In this document: one piece after another, positions 7,572-16,590 of the stretch
Layout of the letters: every line of letters begins with the position of its first letter
Numbering within the stretch: the stretch's first letter is position 1
NCBI GenBank assembly: GCA_017938145.1
Contig: JAGBCB010000007.1
Coordinates: forward strand, 1 to 39,067
DNA from: Lachnospiraceae bacterium
GTDB taxonomy: Bacteria > Bacillota > Clostridia > Lachnospirales > Lachnospiraceae
Length of the DNA: 39,067 nucleotides
Direction: 5' to 3'
The notes under the pieces: generated by a model
What the model was told of the DNA's origin: nothing
What the model saw: only the letters and a program-made list of their open reading frames with translations
Databases searched by the model: none
Program-made: the position numbers and the translations under genes

Positions 7572-9173
7572 ATGAAAAAATGGGGTTTAATTTTGTGTAT
7601 CACTTTACTTCTGGCAGTTTCCGCATGCGGAAAAACAGAAGATAATACCGGGGCGGTAAATACTCCTGCACCGACGCAGGCAGAAAATAACGGAGGAAAC
7701 TTGTCAGAAGCAACCAAGGCACCTACCGAAGCACCTACAGCTGCGCCAACGGAGGCGGCACCGGATGTCTGGGTGATGGAAGAGGCACCAGCTATCCGCA
7801 ACTCTCTTTCCGAAGAAGAGAAGTTAACCCGTCAGAATGCGATTTTGGAAAAGGGCACTTTATTGTTCTCCGACAAGACCAATAAGGGTTATTACCCAAG
7901 TGATATTTCCTGGCTTACCGGCGCAGGCATGGAAGACTGTGTTGCGCTTGTTTTTGCCTGTGATGATGTGACCCACGGCGGCTGGGGCGTTCTTGGCTTG
8001 AACGTAAAGTCTGCCAAGGGTGGCGCTAAACAGAAGGACATTGCGGCATTTTCCGACCAGCCGGATAAGGAACGATTAATCGTGTATTCCATGGAGGAGC
8101 TTCTTTCCATGGCAAAGGCAGAAAAGCCGGCGGATATTACTTCCTTCCAGCTGGGTGCATGGAACGGCGGCCGTATTGCGGGACTGTACCATCTTCCGAA
8201 GGATGTGGCAGCAGAGCTGGATACCTTCTTAGCGGAAATGGAAAAAGCAGATGCGATTATTCATACCTACAACGGTGAGCTTTCCAACGAAAATGCGATT
8301 GAGAATGCAAAAATCGTGTACGACTATTTGCAGGAAGTATACGGCGAGGTTTGCCTCACCGGTCAGATGGAATCCACCTGGATGGGTTCTCCGGACTATG
8401 AGTTAAATTATATTGAGAGGGAAACCGGAAAGCTGCCTGCAATCCGCGGTTTAGACTTTATGCACAACGATTTTGCGGGCGTTACAAAGCGTGCAAAGGA
8501 GTGGTGGGAAAAGGGTGGTATCCCTACCATTTGCTGGCATACCGGTTCTGACTTTGCCAGCGGTTATGATGAGAGTAAGGCTCACAATTTAAACTGGGAC
8601 GAGGCTTTCGTTCCGGGCACCGAAGCCTATAATAAATTACTGGCAGATATGGACAGAGCAGTTCCTTATCTTCAGCAGTTAGAGGATGCCAATGTTCCGA
8701 TTTTATGGCGTCCGTTTCATGAATTGGACGGCGGCTGGTTCTGGTGGAGTAAGGGCGGTGCCGAAAACTTTGTCAAGCTGTGGCAGTTAATGTACAGCCG
8801 TTATACCGACTTCTGGGGTTTGGATAACTTAATCTGGGTATTTGGTTACTCCGGCAACGGCGGCAATATGGCAGCCTGGTATCCGGGTGACAATTATGTG
8901 GATTTACTTGGTGCCGACAGCTACAATCCGGGTGCCAATGTGAACTTATTTGAGGAGTGCGATGAGCTGGCGCCGGAAGGCATGCCGCTGGTATTCCATG
9001 AGTGCGGTACTATTCCGACAGAAGACCAGATGGAAAAGGGTGCTCCTTGGTCCTTCTTTATGGTATGGCATACGGATTATATTACCAGTGAAAAGAACAA
9101 CACCAAGAAGTCTTTAAATGAGATTTATAATAGTGAGTATTTCATTACCTTGGATGAACTTCCGTTTAAGTAA
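7572..9173 (+). CDS. GH26 endo-beta-mannanase-type lipoprotein
   Basis: A 533-residue lipoprotein with lipobox VSAC (C19) and a linker rich in APTEAPT repeats up to about residue 60. Residues about 65-225 form a beta-rich module (HGGWGVLGLNV and FQLGAWNGGRIAG) that looks like a carbohydrate-binding domain. The catalytic GH26 barrel follows from about 245: WRPFHELDGGWFWW contains the acid/base E384 and VFHECGT the nucleophile E477, at the expected spacing. The family is mainly endo-beta-1,4-mannanase, with a few beta-1,3-xylanases and lichenases. Neighbouring SGNH, GH27 and second GH26 genes favour galactomannan or acetylated glucomannan at the cell surface. Confidence 0.92.
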   Translation: MKKWGLILCITLLLAVSACGKTEDNTGAVNTPAPTQAENNGGNLSEATKAPTEAPTAAPTEAAPDVWVMEEAPAIRNSLSEEEKLTRQNAILEKGTLLFSDKTNKGYYPSDISWLTGAGMEDCVALVFACDDVTHGGWGVLGLNVKSAKGGAKQKDIAAFSDQPDKERLIVYSMEELLSMAKAEKPADITSFQLGAWNGGRIAGLYHLPKDVAAELDTFLAEMEKADAIIHTYNGELSNENAIENAKIVYDYLQEVYGEVCLTGQMESTWMGSPDYELNYIERETGKLPAIRGLDFMHNDFAGVTKRAKEWWEKGGIPTICWHTGSDFASGYDESKAHNLNWDEAFVPGTEAYNKLLADMDRAVPYLQQLEDANVPILWRPFHELDGGWFWWSKGGAENFVKLWQLMYSRYTDFWGLDNLIWVFGYSGNGGNMAAWYPGDNYVDLLGADSYNPGANVNLFEECDELAPEGMPLVFHECGTIPTEDQMEKGAPWSFFMVWHTDYITSEKNNTKKSLNEIYNSEYFITLDELPFK

Positions 9174-9182
9174 GAGGTTGGT

Positions 9183-9512
9183 ATGAAAAAAGGGGTTTAT
9201 GTAAAGAAAACAGACATTACAGTGAAAGAGAATAAGGAGCCTTGCCGGGATGTGGAACTTAGAGTGAGACTTGATAATAATGATATTTTTGAACGGGTTG
9301 TTTCGGTAACGGCGGAAATATTTGATGCACAAAAGCAATGTATTACTGCATGCAGCAAGAAAGCGTTTCTGGAAGGGATGGGAAGAACAGATGCGGAATT
9401 GGCGGTGTTTTTGGTTAATCCGAATCCGCATTTGTATCGTGCCCGAATTACTGTGCAGGAATATGAAAAAGAACTGGATACAGATGTGCAAACGTTTTGT
9501 GTGTTAAATTAG
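9183..9512 (+). CDS. Orphan GH2-type Ig-like beta-sandwich domain
   Basis: A 109-residue protein without signal peptide. The order of motifs (DVELRVRLDNND, VTAEIFDAQKQCI, then NPNPHLYRARITVQE and DVQTFCVLN) reads like the immunoglobulin-like domain of GH2 enzymes, where a Pro-x-Leu-Tyr strand and a terminal V-x-T-F-G-(V/I)-R strand are typical. Here the end is FCVLN, so the Gly-x-Arg that leads into the catalytic barrel is gone. No sugar-binding or catalytic GH2 domain is next to it. It lies 9 nt after the GH26 stop, within the operon. It may be a remnant or a free-standing accessory domain. Confidence 0.6.
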   Translation: MKKGVYVKKTDITVKENKEPCRDVELRVRLDNNDIFERVVSVTAEIFDAQKQCITACSKKAFLEGMGRTDAELAVFLVNPNPHLYRARITVQEYEKELDTDVQTFCVLN

Positions 9513-9529
9513 TATAAAGGGGAATTATT

Positions 9530-10471
9530 ATGTGGAATTTCAAAGGAAAACTGTTGGTGTTTGCAGTTTTATCAGTAATAACAGTAGCAGGCTGCGGAAA
9601 TAAAGGTGAAACTGCAGGACCAACGCCAACGGAAACCATACAAGAAGCGCCAACCGAGGTGCCGACAGAGATACTTACACCAACCGTGGCGGTTATGGAG
9701 GAAGACATGGATAAAACATATGAAGTAGTAAATGAAAAACTCATTATTACAGAGGGCGAAAAGGAGATCTACGGAAAAATTTACCGCCCGAAGGAAGAGG
9801 GAGTTTATCCTGCAGTAATATTAAGCCATGGTTATAATGGCTGCCATACCGATTTTACCGGTGAATGTAAGTATTTTGCATCAAAGGGCTATATTGCTTA
9901 TGCGTTTGATTTTAGCGGCGGTTCCACCAGATCAAAAAGCAAAGGTGCTTCTACGGATATGACAATTTTTACCGAGAAAGAAGATTTGATGGCGGTATTC
10001 AATTACATAAAGAATATGGACATTGTTGATAAAGAAAATGTCTTTTTATTCGGTGGAAGCCAGGGTGGTTTAGTTACTGCACTGGCAGCAGAGGAATACG
10101 TGGATGAAATCAAAGGAATGATTCTATATTTTCCTGCGTTTAACATACCGGGCGACTGGAGAAAAAATTACCCAACCGAGGAAAGTATACCGGAAACGGT
10201 TGATTTCTGGGGCCTAAAGCTGGGAGAAAATTTCTTTAAATCCATGCGGGAGTTCTACACCTTTGAGAATATCGGAGCATTTGATAAAGACATTCTGATT
10301 GTTCACGGTGATAAGGACGAAATCGTTCCTTTAAGCTATGCAAATAAGGCAAAGAAGCATTATAAGAGCGTAGAACTGGTAGTGTTAAAGGGAGAAGGCC
10401 ACGGTTTTACCCCACAGGGAAATCAGACCGCTATGGAACTGGCTTTAGAGTTTATGAAAACACACGACTAA
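9530..10471 (+). CDS. Alpha/beta-hydrolase lipoprotein, probable esterase
   Basis: A 313-residue lipoprotein: lipobox VAGC (C22) and a linker with TEVPTEILTPT. The hydrolase domain has the oxyanion strand YPAVILSHGYNG, nucleophile elbow GGSQGG with S177, acid D263 in HGDKDEIVP and H291 in GEGHGF, giving a complete triad. It resembles the dienelactone-hydrolase/S9-like esterase group. On the cell surface between two GH26 genes it may remove acyl or feruloyl groups from the polymer, but peptide or small-ester substrates cannot be excluded. Codon use is more A/T-rich than in the flanking GH26 genes. Confidence 0.82.
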   Translation: MWNFKGKLLVFAVLSVITVAGCGNKGETAGPTPTETIQEAPTEVPTEILTPTVAVMEEDMDKTYEVVNEKLIITEGEKEIYGKIYRPKEEGVYPAVILSHGYNGCHTDFTGECKYFASKGYIAYAFDFSGGSTRSKSKGASTDMTIFTEKEDLMAVFNYIKNMDIVDKENVFLFGGSQGGLVTALAAEEYVDEIKGMILYFPAFNIPGDWRKNYPTEESIPETVDFWGLKLGENFFKSMREFYTFENIGAFDKDILIVHGDKDEIVPLSYANKAKKHYKSVELVVLKGEGHGFTPQGNQTAMELALEFMKTHD

Positions 10472-10501
10472 TTTGGGGCTGCCAAATTGTGGAGGTTTAC
10501 A

Positions 10502-12142
10502 ATGAAAAAGAAATGGTTGATTTTTGGCATGGTTTGTTTGCTGGGATTGGCTGCCTGTGGAAAAGAATCCGCGCAGGAGCAGGGAAATAATACTGTAGTA
10601 GAAGGTGTGACAGGAGATGTGGCAAACAACGAAGCATCTCCTATACCGGAGGAAGAATATCCGGGCAGACCAAAGGTGGATCCGTCCCAGATTACCTATG
10701 CGAGCAGCTACAGCTTTGACAAATTAACCTATGAAGGTTTGGAAAAAGTAGAATTTTCCTGCCTGTTGGAGGCAGAGGAAGCCAAAACAGGAGAAGGGGT
10801 CATCTTAAAAACAGACAAAGCCGGATATTCCGGAAACGGTTATCTGGATATTTCGGATAATTCAAAATTCAGTTTACAGGTGACGATTCCTGCCAGTCAG
10901 TATTATAAAATTACAGTCCGGCACTGTGCGGGAAGTCATAAGGAAAATCCGTTGTTGTTTAATGGAGCAAAGGCACTGGATATTGTTTCCGAACAGGGAG
11001 ACTGGGTGGAAACCACAGTGAATGGTGTTTTTCTGGAAAAGGGCGAAAACACCATTACTTTAGGTGCAGGATGGAGCTGGTTTTCTTTAGATTCCATCTC
11101 TATCGAAAAGGGTGAAGCGTTAAGTAATGATTTGTATGAAAACATTACAGCAACGCTGAGCAATCCGTATGCAAACCTAAAGACGCAGAATATTTACCAG
11201 TACTTGCTGGCGGTTTACGGTAAACGGGTGCTTACCGGTCAGTGTACGGACTATGGAAAGAACACGGAGACAGAGGCATTGTATCTGGGTCTTGGAAAGT
11301 ATCCGGCAGTAAGAACCTTTGATTTTATTTATGATTCTAAGAGCTTTACCAAAACAGGATTTAAGGATGAAGTAGGGCTTGCCATTAAATGGAGCCGGGC
11401 AGGTGGTCTGGTAGTATATGACTGGCACTGGTATGCACCGTATAATGAGTGTGCATTTTATACGGATGACACCAAATTTTCTTTAGCAAAGGCAGTGACA
11501 ACCGAAGATTTGGCAACGCTTCCGCTGGAAGAAATTGAGAAGCTGCAAACTGAGGATAAAATCAGTATAGAGGCTTATAAAATCGTAGAGGATATCGATA
11601 ATATTTCCAGATTCATGCAGCGTATGGAAAACGAAAATGTGACTGTTCTCTGGCGCCCGATGCACGAAGCCAGCGGTGGTTGGTTCTGGTGGGGTGCCTC
11701 CGGTCCGGATGCCTATAAGTGGCTTTGGACCTTGATGTATGAGAGAATGACCAATTATCATCAGTTAGATAATCTCATCTGGGTGTGGAACGGTCAGCAC
11801 GAGGACTGGTATCCGGGTGATGAATATTGCGATATTGTGGCATTAGATGTATACAACAGTGCCTACGATTACGGTGTTAGTCCTAGTGCTTTTGCCAACC
11901 TGTCCGGCTGGGCAAATAACAAAAAGCTGACGGCAATGAGTGAGTGTGCTACCATGCCGGATCCGGATTTGATTATTAGGGACAATGCTTACTGGCTGTG
12001 GTTTGCGGTATGGAACTGGGATTACATCGTAGTAAACGGAACCAAAGAACTTTCGGAGGCCTATACCTCTTTGCAAATGATGGAAAAGGTGTATAATAGT
12101 GAGGTAATGATTACCCGAGATGAACTGCCGGATTTCTCGTAG
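10502..12142 (+). CDS. CBM-GH26 endo-beta-mannanase-type lipoprotein
   Basis: A 546-residue lipoprotein. I chose ATG 10502 because GGAGG lies just before it; an upstream in-frame ATG at 10487 would spoil the signal peptide. Lipobox LAAC has C19. Residues about 75-205 form a CBM35-like beta-sandwich (LEAEEAKT, KAGYSGNGYLDISD, and WSWFSLDSISIEKG at its end). The GH26 domain from about 220 carries WRPMHEASGGWFWW with acid/base E389 and MSECATM with nucleophile E481. It differs from the first GH26 in its binding module, so the pair probably attack different parts or contexts of the same polysaccharide. Confidence 0.92.
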   Translation: MKKKWLIFGMVCLLGLAACGKESAQEQGNNTVVEGVTGDVANNEASPIPEEEYPGRPKVDPSQITYASSYSFDKLTYEGLEKVEFSCLLEAEEAKTGEGVILKTDKAGYSGNGYLDISDNSKFSLQVTIPASQYYKITVRHCAGSHKENPLLFNGAKALDIVSEQGDWVETTVNGVFLEKGENTITLGAGWSWFSLDSISIEKGEALSNDLYENITATLSNPYANLKTQNIYQYLLAVYGKRVLTGQCTDYGKNTETEALYLGLGKYPAVRTFDFIYDSKSFTKTGFKDEVGLAIKWSRAGGLVVYDWHWYAPYNECAFYTDDTKFSLAKAVTTEDLATLPLEEIEKLQTEDKISIEAYKIVEDIDNISRFMQRMENENVTVLWRPMHEASGGWFWWGASGPDAYKWLWTLMYERMTNYHQLDNLIWVWNGQHEDWYPGDEYCDIVALDVYNSAYDYGVSPSAFANLSGWANNKKLTAMSECATMPDPDLIIRDNAYWLWFAVWNWDYIVVNGTKELSEAYTSLQMMEKVYNSEVMITRDELPDFS

Positions 12143-12201
12143 TACGACGTGAAAGCGGAACAGTAAATCGGAAACCGGTTGAAAAAGGAGACGTTCGGTT
12201 T

Positions 12202-13449
12202 ATGAAGAAAATGACGAAAAAAATAATGCTTATGTTGCCACTGTTCGCCTTGTGCCTGGCAGCAGGCTGCGGCAAGACGGAGGAAAACAATATGCAGAAT
12301 CAAGAGACTACGGTAGCACCTACAGAAACACCGACCCCGGTGCCGTTAACGGAAGAAGAGCAGATTCATCTGGATATGCTGGAGCGTTCCGTAATTTCCA
12401 CCGGCAACAATGAGCGGATGAAAAAGGTAATTGAGAAAGCAAGAAAGGGCGAGGATGTTACCTTGGCTTATATCGGAGGTTCCATTACCCAGGGATATAA
12501 TGCGGGTACCACCGAGATTTTTGCCAAGCTGTCCAGCGACTATTTCAGGGAAACCTATGCCACCACGGGCAAAGTAAATTATGTCAATGCGGGACTTAGC
12601 GGTACTCCGTCCCTGCTTGGCTTAATCCGGTCCGAACGGGACATTTTTGAAGCAAAGCCGGATGTGGTTTTTATTGAGTTTGCGGTAAATGATGGGCAGG
12701 ATACTCAGAACAAGGCTGCTTTTGAAAGCCTGGTGCGCAAGGCCCTTACCCAGGAGCAGGCACCGGCGGTGGTACTGTTGTTTTCCGTAACAGAGGACGG
12801 TTACACCTGCCAGACCAACATGCAACTCATCGGTATGAACTACGAACTTCCGATGATTAGCGTGCCAAATGCCATTCATCCGGAGTTTGACGCCGGCCGC
12901 ATGACTTGGAAGGATTGGGCAGATGACGGTTCCCATCCAAATAAAAACGGACAGAAGCTGTACAGTGAGTTTATCATCCACTATTGGAATAAGGTGGATG
13001 CGGAGGAAGTGTCCGCACCTTATATTCTTCGGGAAAAAATGCTGAACATAAATTACACCACCATGAAGATGGCGGACAAGGATACGCTCAAGGTATTGGA
13101 ACTTGGTTCTTTCCATGAGGAGAATGGCCATGAAGCATTCACCAAGGGCTGGGTAAAGTCTGCGGATGCAAAAGAGAATGCGTCTTTCACCTTTGAAGTG
13201 GACTGCAGAAGCCTGTTCGTGGTATATAAGGAGGCAAACAACGCTACTTTCGGTACCGCTGAGGTTTATGTGGACGGCGAAAAGATGCTGACTATTACCT
13301 CCAACACTACAAGTGGTTGGTATAATCCTGTTCCGGTACGTATTCTGCGTGATTCGGAATGTAAAACAAGAAAGGTAGAAATCCGGATGCAGGAGGGCGA
13401 TGAGGATAAATTATTTTATTTTCTTGCTATTGGCTATTGCGTGGAGTAA
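12202..13449 (+). CDS. Second SGNH/GDSL esterase lipoprotein
   Basis: A 415-residue lipoprotein with lipobox LAAGC (C23) and a linker APTETPTPVP. Catalytic blocks are GGSITQG with S94, NAGLSGTPS, EFAVNDG and DDGSH with D242 and H245. The C-terminal ~110 residues are a beta-sandwich (AEVYVDGEKMLTITSNTT). It shares domain order with the SGNH lipoprotein at 6242 but is clearly diverged, so the two could remove acetyl groups from different positions. It is the last gene before an intrinsic terminator. Confidence 0.85.
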   Translation: MKKMTKKIMLMLPLFALCLAAGCGKTEENNMQNQETTVAPTETPTPVPLTEEEQIHLDMLERSVISTGNNERMKKVIEKARKGEDVTLAYIGGSITQGYNAGTTEIFAKLSSDYFRETYATTGKVNYVNAGLSGTPSLLGLIRSERDIFEAKPDVVFIEFAVNDGQDTQNKAAFESLVRKALTQEQAPAVVLLFSVTEDGYTCQTNMQLIGMNYELPMISVPNAIHPEFDAGRMTWKDWADDGSHPNKNGQKLYSEFIIHYWNKVDAEEVSAPYILREKMLNINYTTMKMADKDTLKVLELGSFHEENGHEAFTKGWVKSADAKENASFTFEVDCRSLFVVYKEANNATFGTAEVYVDGEKMLTITSNTTSGWYNPVPVRILRDSECKTRKVEIRMQEGDEDKLFYFLAIGYCVE

Positions 13450-13463
13450 AATAGAAGGTGTGG

Positions 13464-13498
13464 AGGAGCTGTCGGGCTGTCCGGCAGCTCCTGTTTTT
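13464..13498 (+). terminator. Intrinsic terminator inside the glycan operon
   Basis: AGGAGCTG (464-471 of this kilobase) pairs with CAGCTCCT (485-492), extended by CGG/CCG inside, and is followed by GTTTTTC. It lies 15 bp after the SGNH stop codon and directly before the GH51 ribosome site. It probably lowers expression of the two downstream genes rather than ending the operon completely, since no clear promoter fits between it and the GH51 start. Confidence 0.75.
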
Positions 13499-13516
13499 CT
13501 ATACGGAGGTAAGAAA

Positions 13517-15691
13517 ATGTATCGGATTACAGTGAGACCAAAAATTAAAAAGACAGACGTATCTAAAGATCTTTACGGTTTGTTCTTTGAGGATATTAAC
13601 CGGGCGGGTGACGGCGGACTTTACGCCGAATTATTAAGAAACCGGGCTTTTGACGAGGGGGTTCTGCCGGAGGGATGTGCTTATGATAAGGTAAATAAGC
13701 TGATTACTTCCCCGACCGGCTGGGTATCTTCCTTTGACTGCTATGAAAAAGAGGGAATTGCAGGTTGGGAAGCGGTGGATGGTGCCTGCATGAACTTGAC
13801 GGATAAAAACACGTTACATAAAAACAGAAAACGGGCGTTAGAAGTTTCCTTTTCCGGTGGAAGTATCCGTAATGCCGGTTTTCAGGGTGTGTTTGTGGAA
13901 CAAGGAAAATCATACCGATTTTTTATGTTTGCCAAAGCAGACCGGGAAGTGGAAGTGACAGTAGCGCTAACTTCCAAAACGGGAGAGATATATACTTCTT
14001 TTACCTTTGCGGTTTGTGGAGATTATACGAAGTATGAATGCGAATTGGAATGTGCTGCAACAGATGTAGATGCGAGACTTTCTCTTTCTTCCCAAGCTGA
14101 CGAACAGATTACCTTTGGATTTACATCACTCTTTCCAAAGGATACCTATCAAGGTCGCGAAAACGGATTGCGTAATTCACTAGTAGAGCGTTTGTTGCAA
14201 CTCCATCCGGCGTTTTTACGGTTTCCGGGAGGATGTATTGTAGAAGGATTCTCCAAGGAAACGGCGTTCCGGTTTAAGGATACGATTGGTCCGGTGTGGG
14301 AAAGAAAGCCTCACTGGCTGCTTTGGTCTTATATGACCACGAATGGTCTCGGATACCATGAATATTTGCAGTTCTGTGAGGATGCGGGTATCGATGCCAT
14401 GTATGTTTTTAACTGCGGTATGACCTGTCAGGGTAGAAATCCGGACTATTTTGAAGATGCTTTGATAGAAGAATTTTATGAGGATGCGGTGCAGGCAATC
14501 TTATATGCCACCGCTCCTGCGAATACCGAATGGGGTGCAAAACGTGCCGCAAACGGTCATCCGGAACCTTTTACCGTGCTGAAATATTTAGAAATCGGTA
14601 ATGAAAACTGGGGACCGGAGTATCAGAAACGGTATCGGAAGTTTTATGAACGGTTAAAGCAAGAATTTCCGCAATTCGTTTATATTTCCACAGACCATAC
14701 GGAGCATGCCGGTCTACCTACAGAAATGGTAGATGAGCATTTTTATTCCGATCCGGTATTTTTTGCAGTGAATGAAACTATGTATGATACTCTGGACCGG
14801 AACGGCGTTGATATTTATTGCGGAGAGTATGCGGCAACCATCGGTTGTAAAGAAGGTATTTTGCATGCAGCTTTGGGCGAAGCGGCCTTTCTTTGCGGTA
14901 TTGAGAGGAACCAGGATAAGGTGAAAATGACCAGCTATGCACCACTGTTCCAGAATGTGGCTTACAAAGCATGGGAGCCTGATATGATTTTATTTAACAA
15001 TCATGAGGATGTGGTAATTCCAAGCTATCATATGCTTTCCATGTTTGCGTCAAACCGCGGCGATTATGTCTGTGAGCATACGGTGGAAACAGAGTATCAA
15101 AAGCAAATTACAGACCATGCACGGGACGCAGTGATTTCGGAAACGGTTTCCGGAGAGAATGCCCGGGTAAAATTTTGGGATAATGGTTTGTCCGGAGAAG
15201 ACCAGAACCACTATGACTGGATTCTGGAAAACGGAAAAAGCAAAATACTTCATTATAACGGATGGTCCTGCGAAAGTATTTGCCCGGAGATATTATGTAC
15301 GGGTGCAATAAAGCGGGAAAATACGGTGGAAATCCGTACAGAGGCTGATTGCTTTGCAGTTTCGCTGAACGGAGAGGTTTTACACCAAAAGGAACTTGCT
15401 TTGATTCCGGATATTACGGCAGTATGTACCGTGGATGAATCATCCGGCGAGTTGATTACTAAAGTGGTGAATTTTTCGGAGAAGGAAATTGCAGTTAAGA
15501 TGAGTATAGAGGCGGATATGCAGGAGGAAGCCACGGTAACCATTCTTACCGGAGACAGTTATCTTGCAAAAAACACCTTTGCAGAAAAAGAAAAAGTAAA
15601 ACCGTATTTAGTAAGGGTGGCTGCGGCGTCGGAATATGAACTGGCGGTAAAGCCGCGGTCCGTTTATGTAGTGCGGCAGAAAATAAAGTAG
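13517..15691 (+). CDS. GH51 alpha-L-arabinofuranosidase, cytoplasmic
   Basis: A 724-residue enzyme beginning MYRITVRPK at the ATG 13517, with GGAGG 9 nt upstream; the frame is open further upstream into the SGNH gene but lacks a site. After KDLYGLFFEDINRAGDGGLYAELLRNRAF comes a carbohydrate-binding-like insertion (about 80-210), then the barrel with LRFPGG, EIGNENWGPEYQ (acid/base E363) and IYCGEYA (nucleophile E437), then the C-terminal beta-sandwich. The retaining family releases arabinofuranose from arabinoxylan or arabinan oligosaccharides. The absence of a signal peptide suggests an intracellular role on imported fragments. Confidence 0.9.
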   Translation: MYRITVRPKIKKTDVSKDLYGLFFEDINRAGDGGLYAELLRNRAFDEGVLPEGCAYDKVNKLITSPTGWVSSFDCYEKEGIAGWEAVDGACMNLTDKNTLHKNRKRALEVSFSGGSIRNAGFQGVFVEQGKSYRFFMFAKADREVEVTVALTSKTGEIYTSFTFAVCGDYTKYECELECAATDVDARLSLSSQADEQITFGFTSLFPKDTYQGRENGLRNSLVERLLQLHPAFLRFPGGCIVEGFSKETAFRFKDTIGPVWERKPHWLLWSYMTTNGLGYHEYLQFCEDAGIDAMYVFNCGMTCQGRNPDYFEDALIEEFYEDAVQAILYATAPANTEWGAKRAANGHPEPFTVLKYLEIGNENWGPEYQKRYRKFYERLKQEFPQFVYISTDHTEHAGLPTEMVDEHFYSDPVFFAVNETMYDTLDRNGVDIYCGEYAATIGCKEGILHAALGEAAFLCGIERNQDKVKMTSYAPLFQNVAYKAWEPDMILFNNHEDVVIPSYHMLSMFASNRGDYVCEHTVETEYQKQITDHARDAVISETVSGENARVKFWDNGLSGEDQNHYDWILENGKSKILHYNGWSCESICPEILCTGAIKRENTVEIRTEADCFAVSLNGEVLHQKELALIPDITAVCTVDESSGELITKVVNFSEKEIAVKMSIEADMQEEATVTILTGDSYLAKNTFAEKEKVKPYLVRVAAASEYELAVKPRSVYVVRQKIK

Positions 15692-15708
15692 CTGAGAGGG
15701 GAAACATT

Positions 15709-16530
15709 ATGAAAAATTTCGAAGAATTAGTAGAATTAAAACCGCAGGATTCCATTTATGAAAGACAGGAGGGTGTTGCGTACGCAGAGTTTAAAAAGTA
15801 CACTTACTATTCCAGAACAGCGGAACGCAACACCAATATAAACGTGCTTCTTCCGGTAGATTACACGGAGGAGAAAAAGTATCCGGTGCTTTATATTCTG
15901 CACGGCTTCTGGGACAGTGAAGACTGGATGGCACGTCCGGAGGTAAGTTTAAATATTATGCTTGCCAACCTGCAGGCTCAGGGGTTTGCAAAGGAAATGA
16001 TTATCGTGCTTCCGTACATTTTCTGTAACAAGGAATTGGAACGTTGTACCGGTATGGATTTAGTGAATGCAAACAGTTATGACAATTTCATTAATGATTT
16101 GGTTCTTGATGTGAAACCGTTTGTGGAAAAGACATTTTCCGTGGCAACCGGAAGGGAAAACACTGCAGTTACCGGTTTCTCCATGGGAGGTAAAGAGGCT
16201 CTGTTTATCAGCTTTGCCCGTCCGGATTTATTTGGTTATGTGGGCGCGGCTTGTCCTGCACCGGGTCTTGTGGAAATTCCGGGTTCAGCCCTGCATCCCG
16301 GCCAGATTCAGGAAGAGGAGCTGGCTTATCCGGCAGATTTAAAACCAGCGGTGGTTTTTGTAACTTCTTCCAAGGCCGACGGCGTGGTTGGTCCTGCACC
16401 AAAGAGCTACATCGATATGATGACAAAGAACGGCACAGCGCATATCTGGCATTTATTAGAGGATACCTGGCATGACCATACCAGCGTAAAGCCGCATTTA
16501 TATAACTATTTGAGAATGATTTTTAAATAA
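15709..16530 (+). CDS. CE1-type intracellular esterase
   Basis: A 273-residue alpha/beta hydrolase with the esterase-D/feruloyl-esterase layout: YPVLYILHGFWDSEDWM (oxyanion region), GFSMGGKEAL with nucleophile S158, and TWHDHTSV with catalytic His (H255 or H257). No signal peptide is visible. Coming 17 nt after GH51, it likely removes acetyl or hydroxycinnamoyl groups from imported decorated oligosaccharides. It is the last plus-strand gene of the locus and is followed by a terminator. Confidence 0.83.
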   Translation: MKNFEELVELKPQDSIYERQEGVAYAEFKKYTYYSRTAERNTNINVLLPVDYTEEKKYPVLYILHGFWDSEDWMARPEVSLNIMLANLQAQGFAKEMIIVLPYIFCNKELERCTGMDLVNANSYDNFINDLVLDVKPFVEKTFSVATGRENTAVTGFSMGGKEALFISFARPDLFGYVGAACPAPGLVEIPGSALHPGQIQEEELAYPADLKPAVVFVTSSKADGVVGPAPKSYIDMMTKNGTAHIWHLLEDTWHDHTSVKPHLYNYLRMIFK

Positions 16531-16533
16531 AAA

Positions 16534-16577
16534 GGAAGAAGGCTGTGGCAGTATGTAACTGTTGCAGCCTTCTTTCT
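16534..16577 (+). terminator. Terminator between convergent esterase and HTH genes
   Basis: AAGAAGGCTG (536-545) pairs with CAGCCTTCTT (565-574), followed by TCTTA on the plus strand. A-rich sequence on the other side (AAATAAAAAGG) lets it act for the minus-strand HTH gene as well. Confidence 0.7.
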
Positions 16578-16590
16578 TATGTGAGAGTTT

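Noticed and set aside
12622-13131. Minus-strand open frame of 169 codons opposite the SGNH gene
   Set aside because: It lies antisense to a clear lipoprotein esterase with catalytic motifs, has no ribosome site or recognisable domain, and its composition mirrors the coding strand.
13400-13516. GH51 protein starting inside the SGNH gene
   Set aside because: The upstream extension crosses an intrinsic terminator and has no ribosome site; the ATG at 13517 has GGAGG and matches the usual GH51 start.
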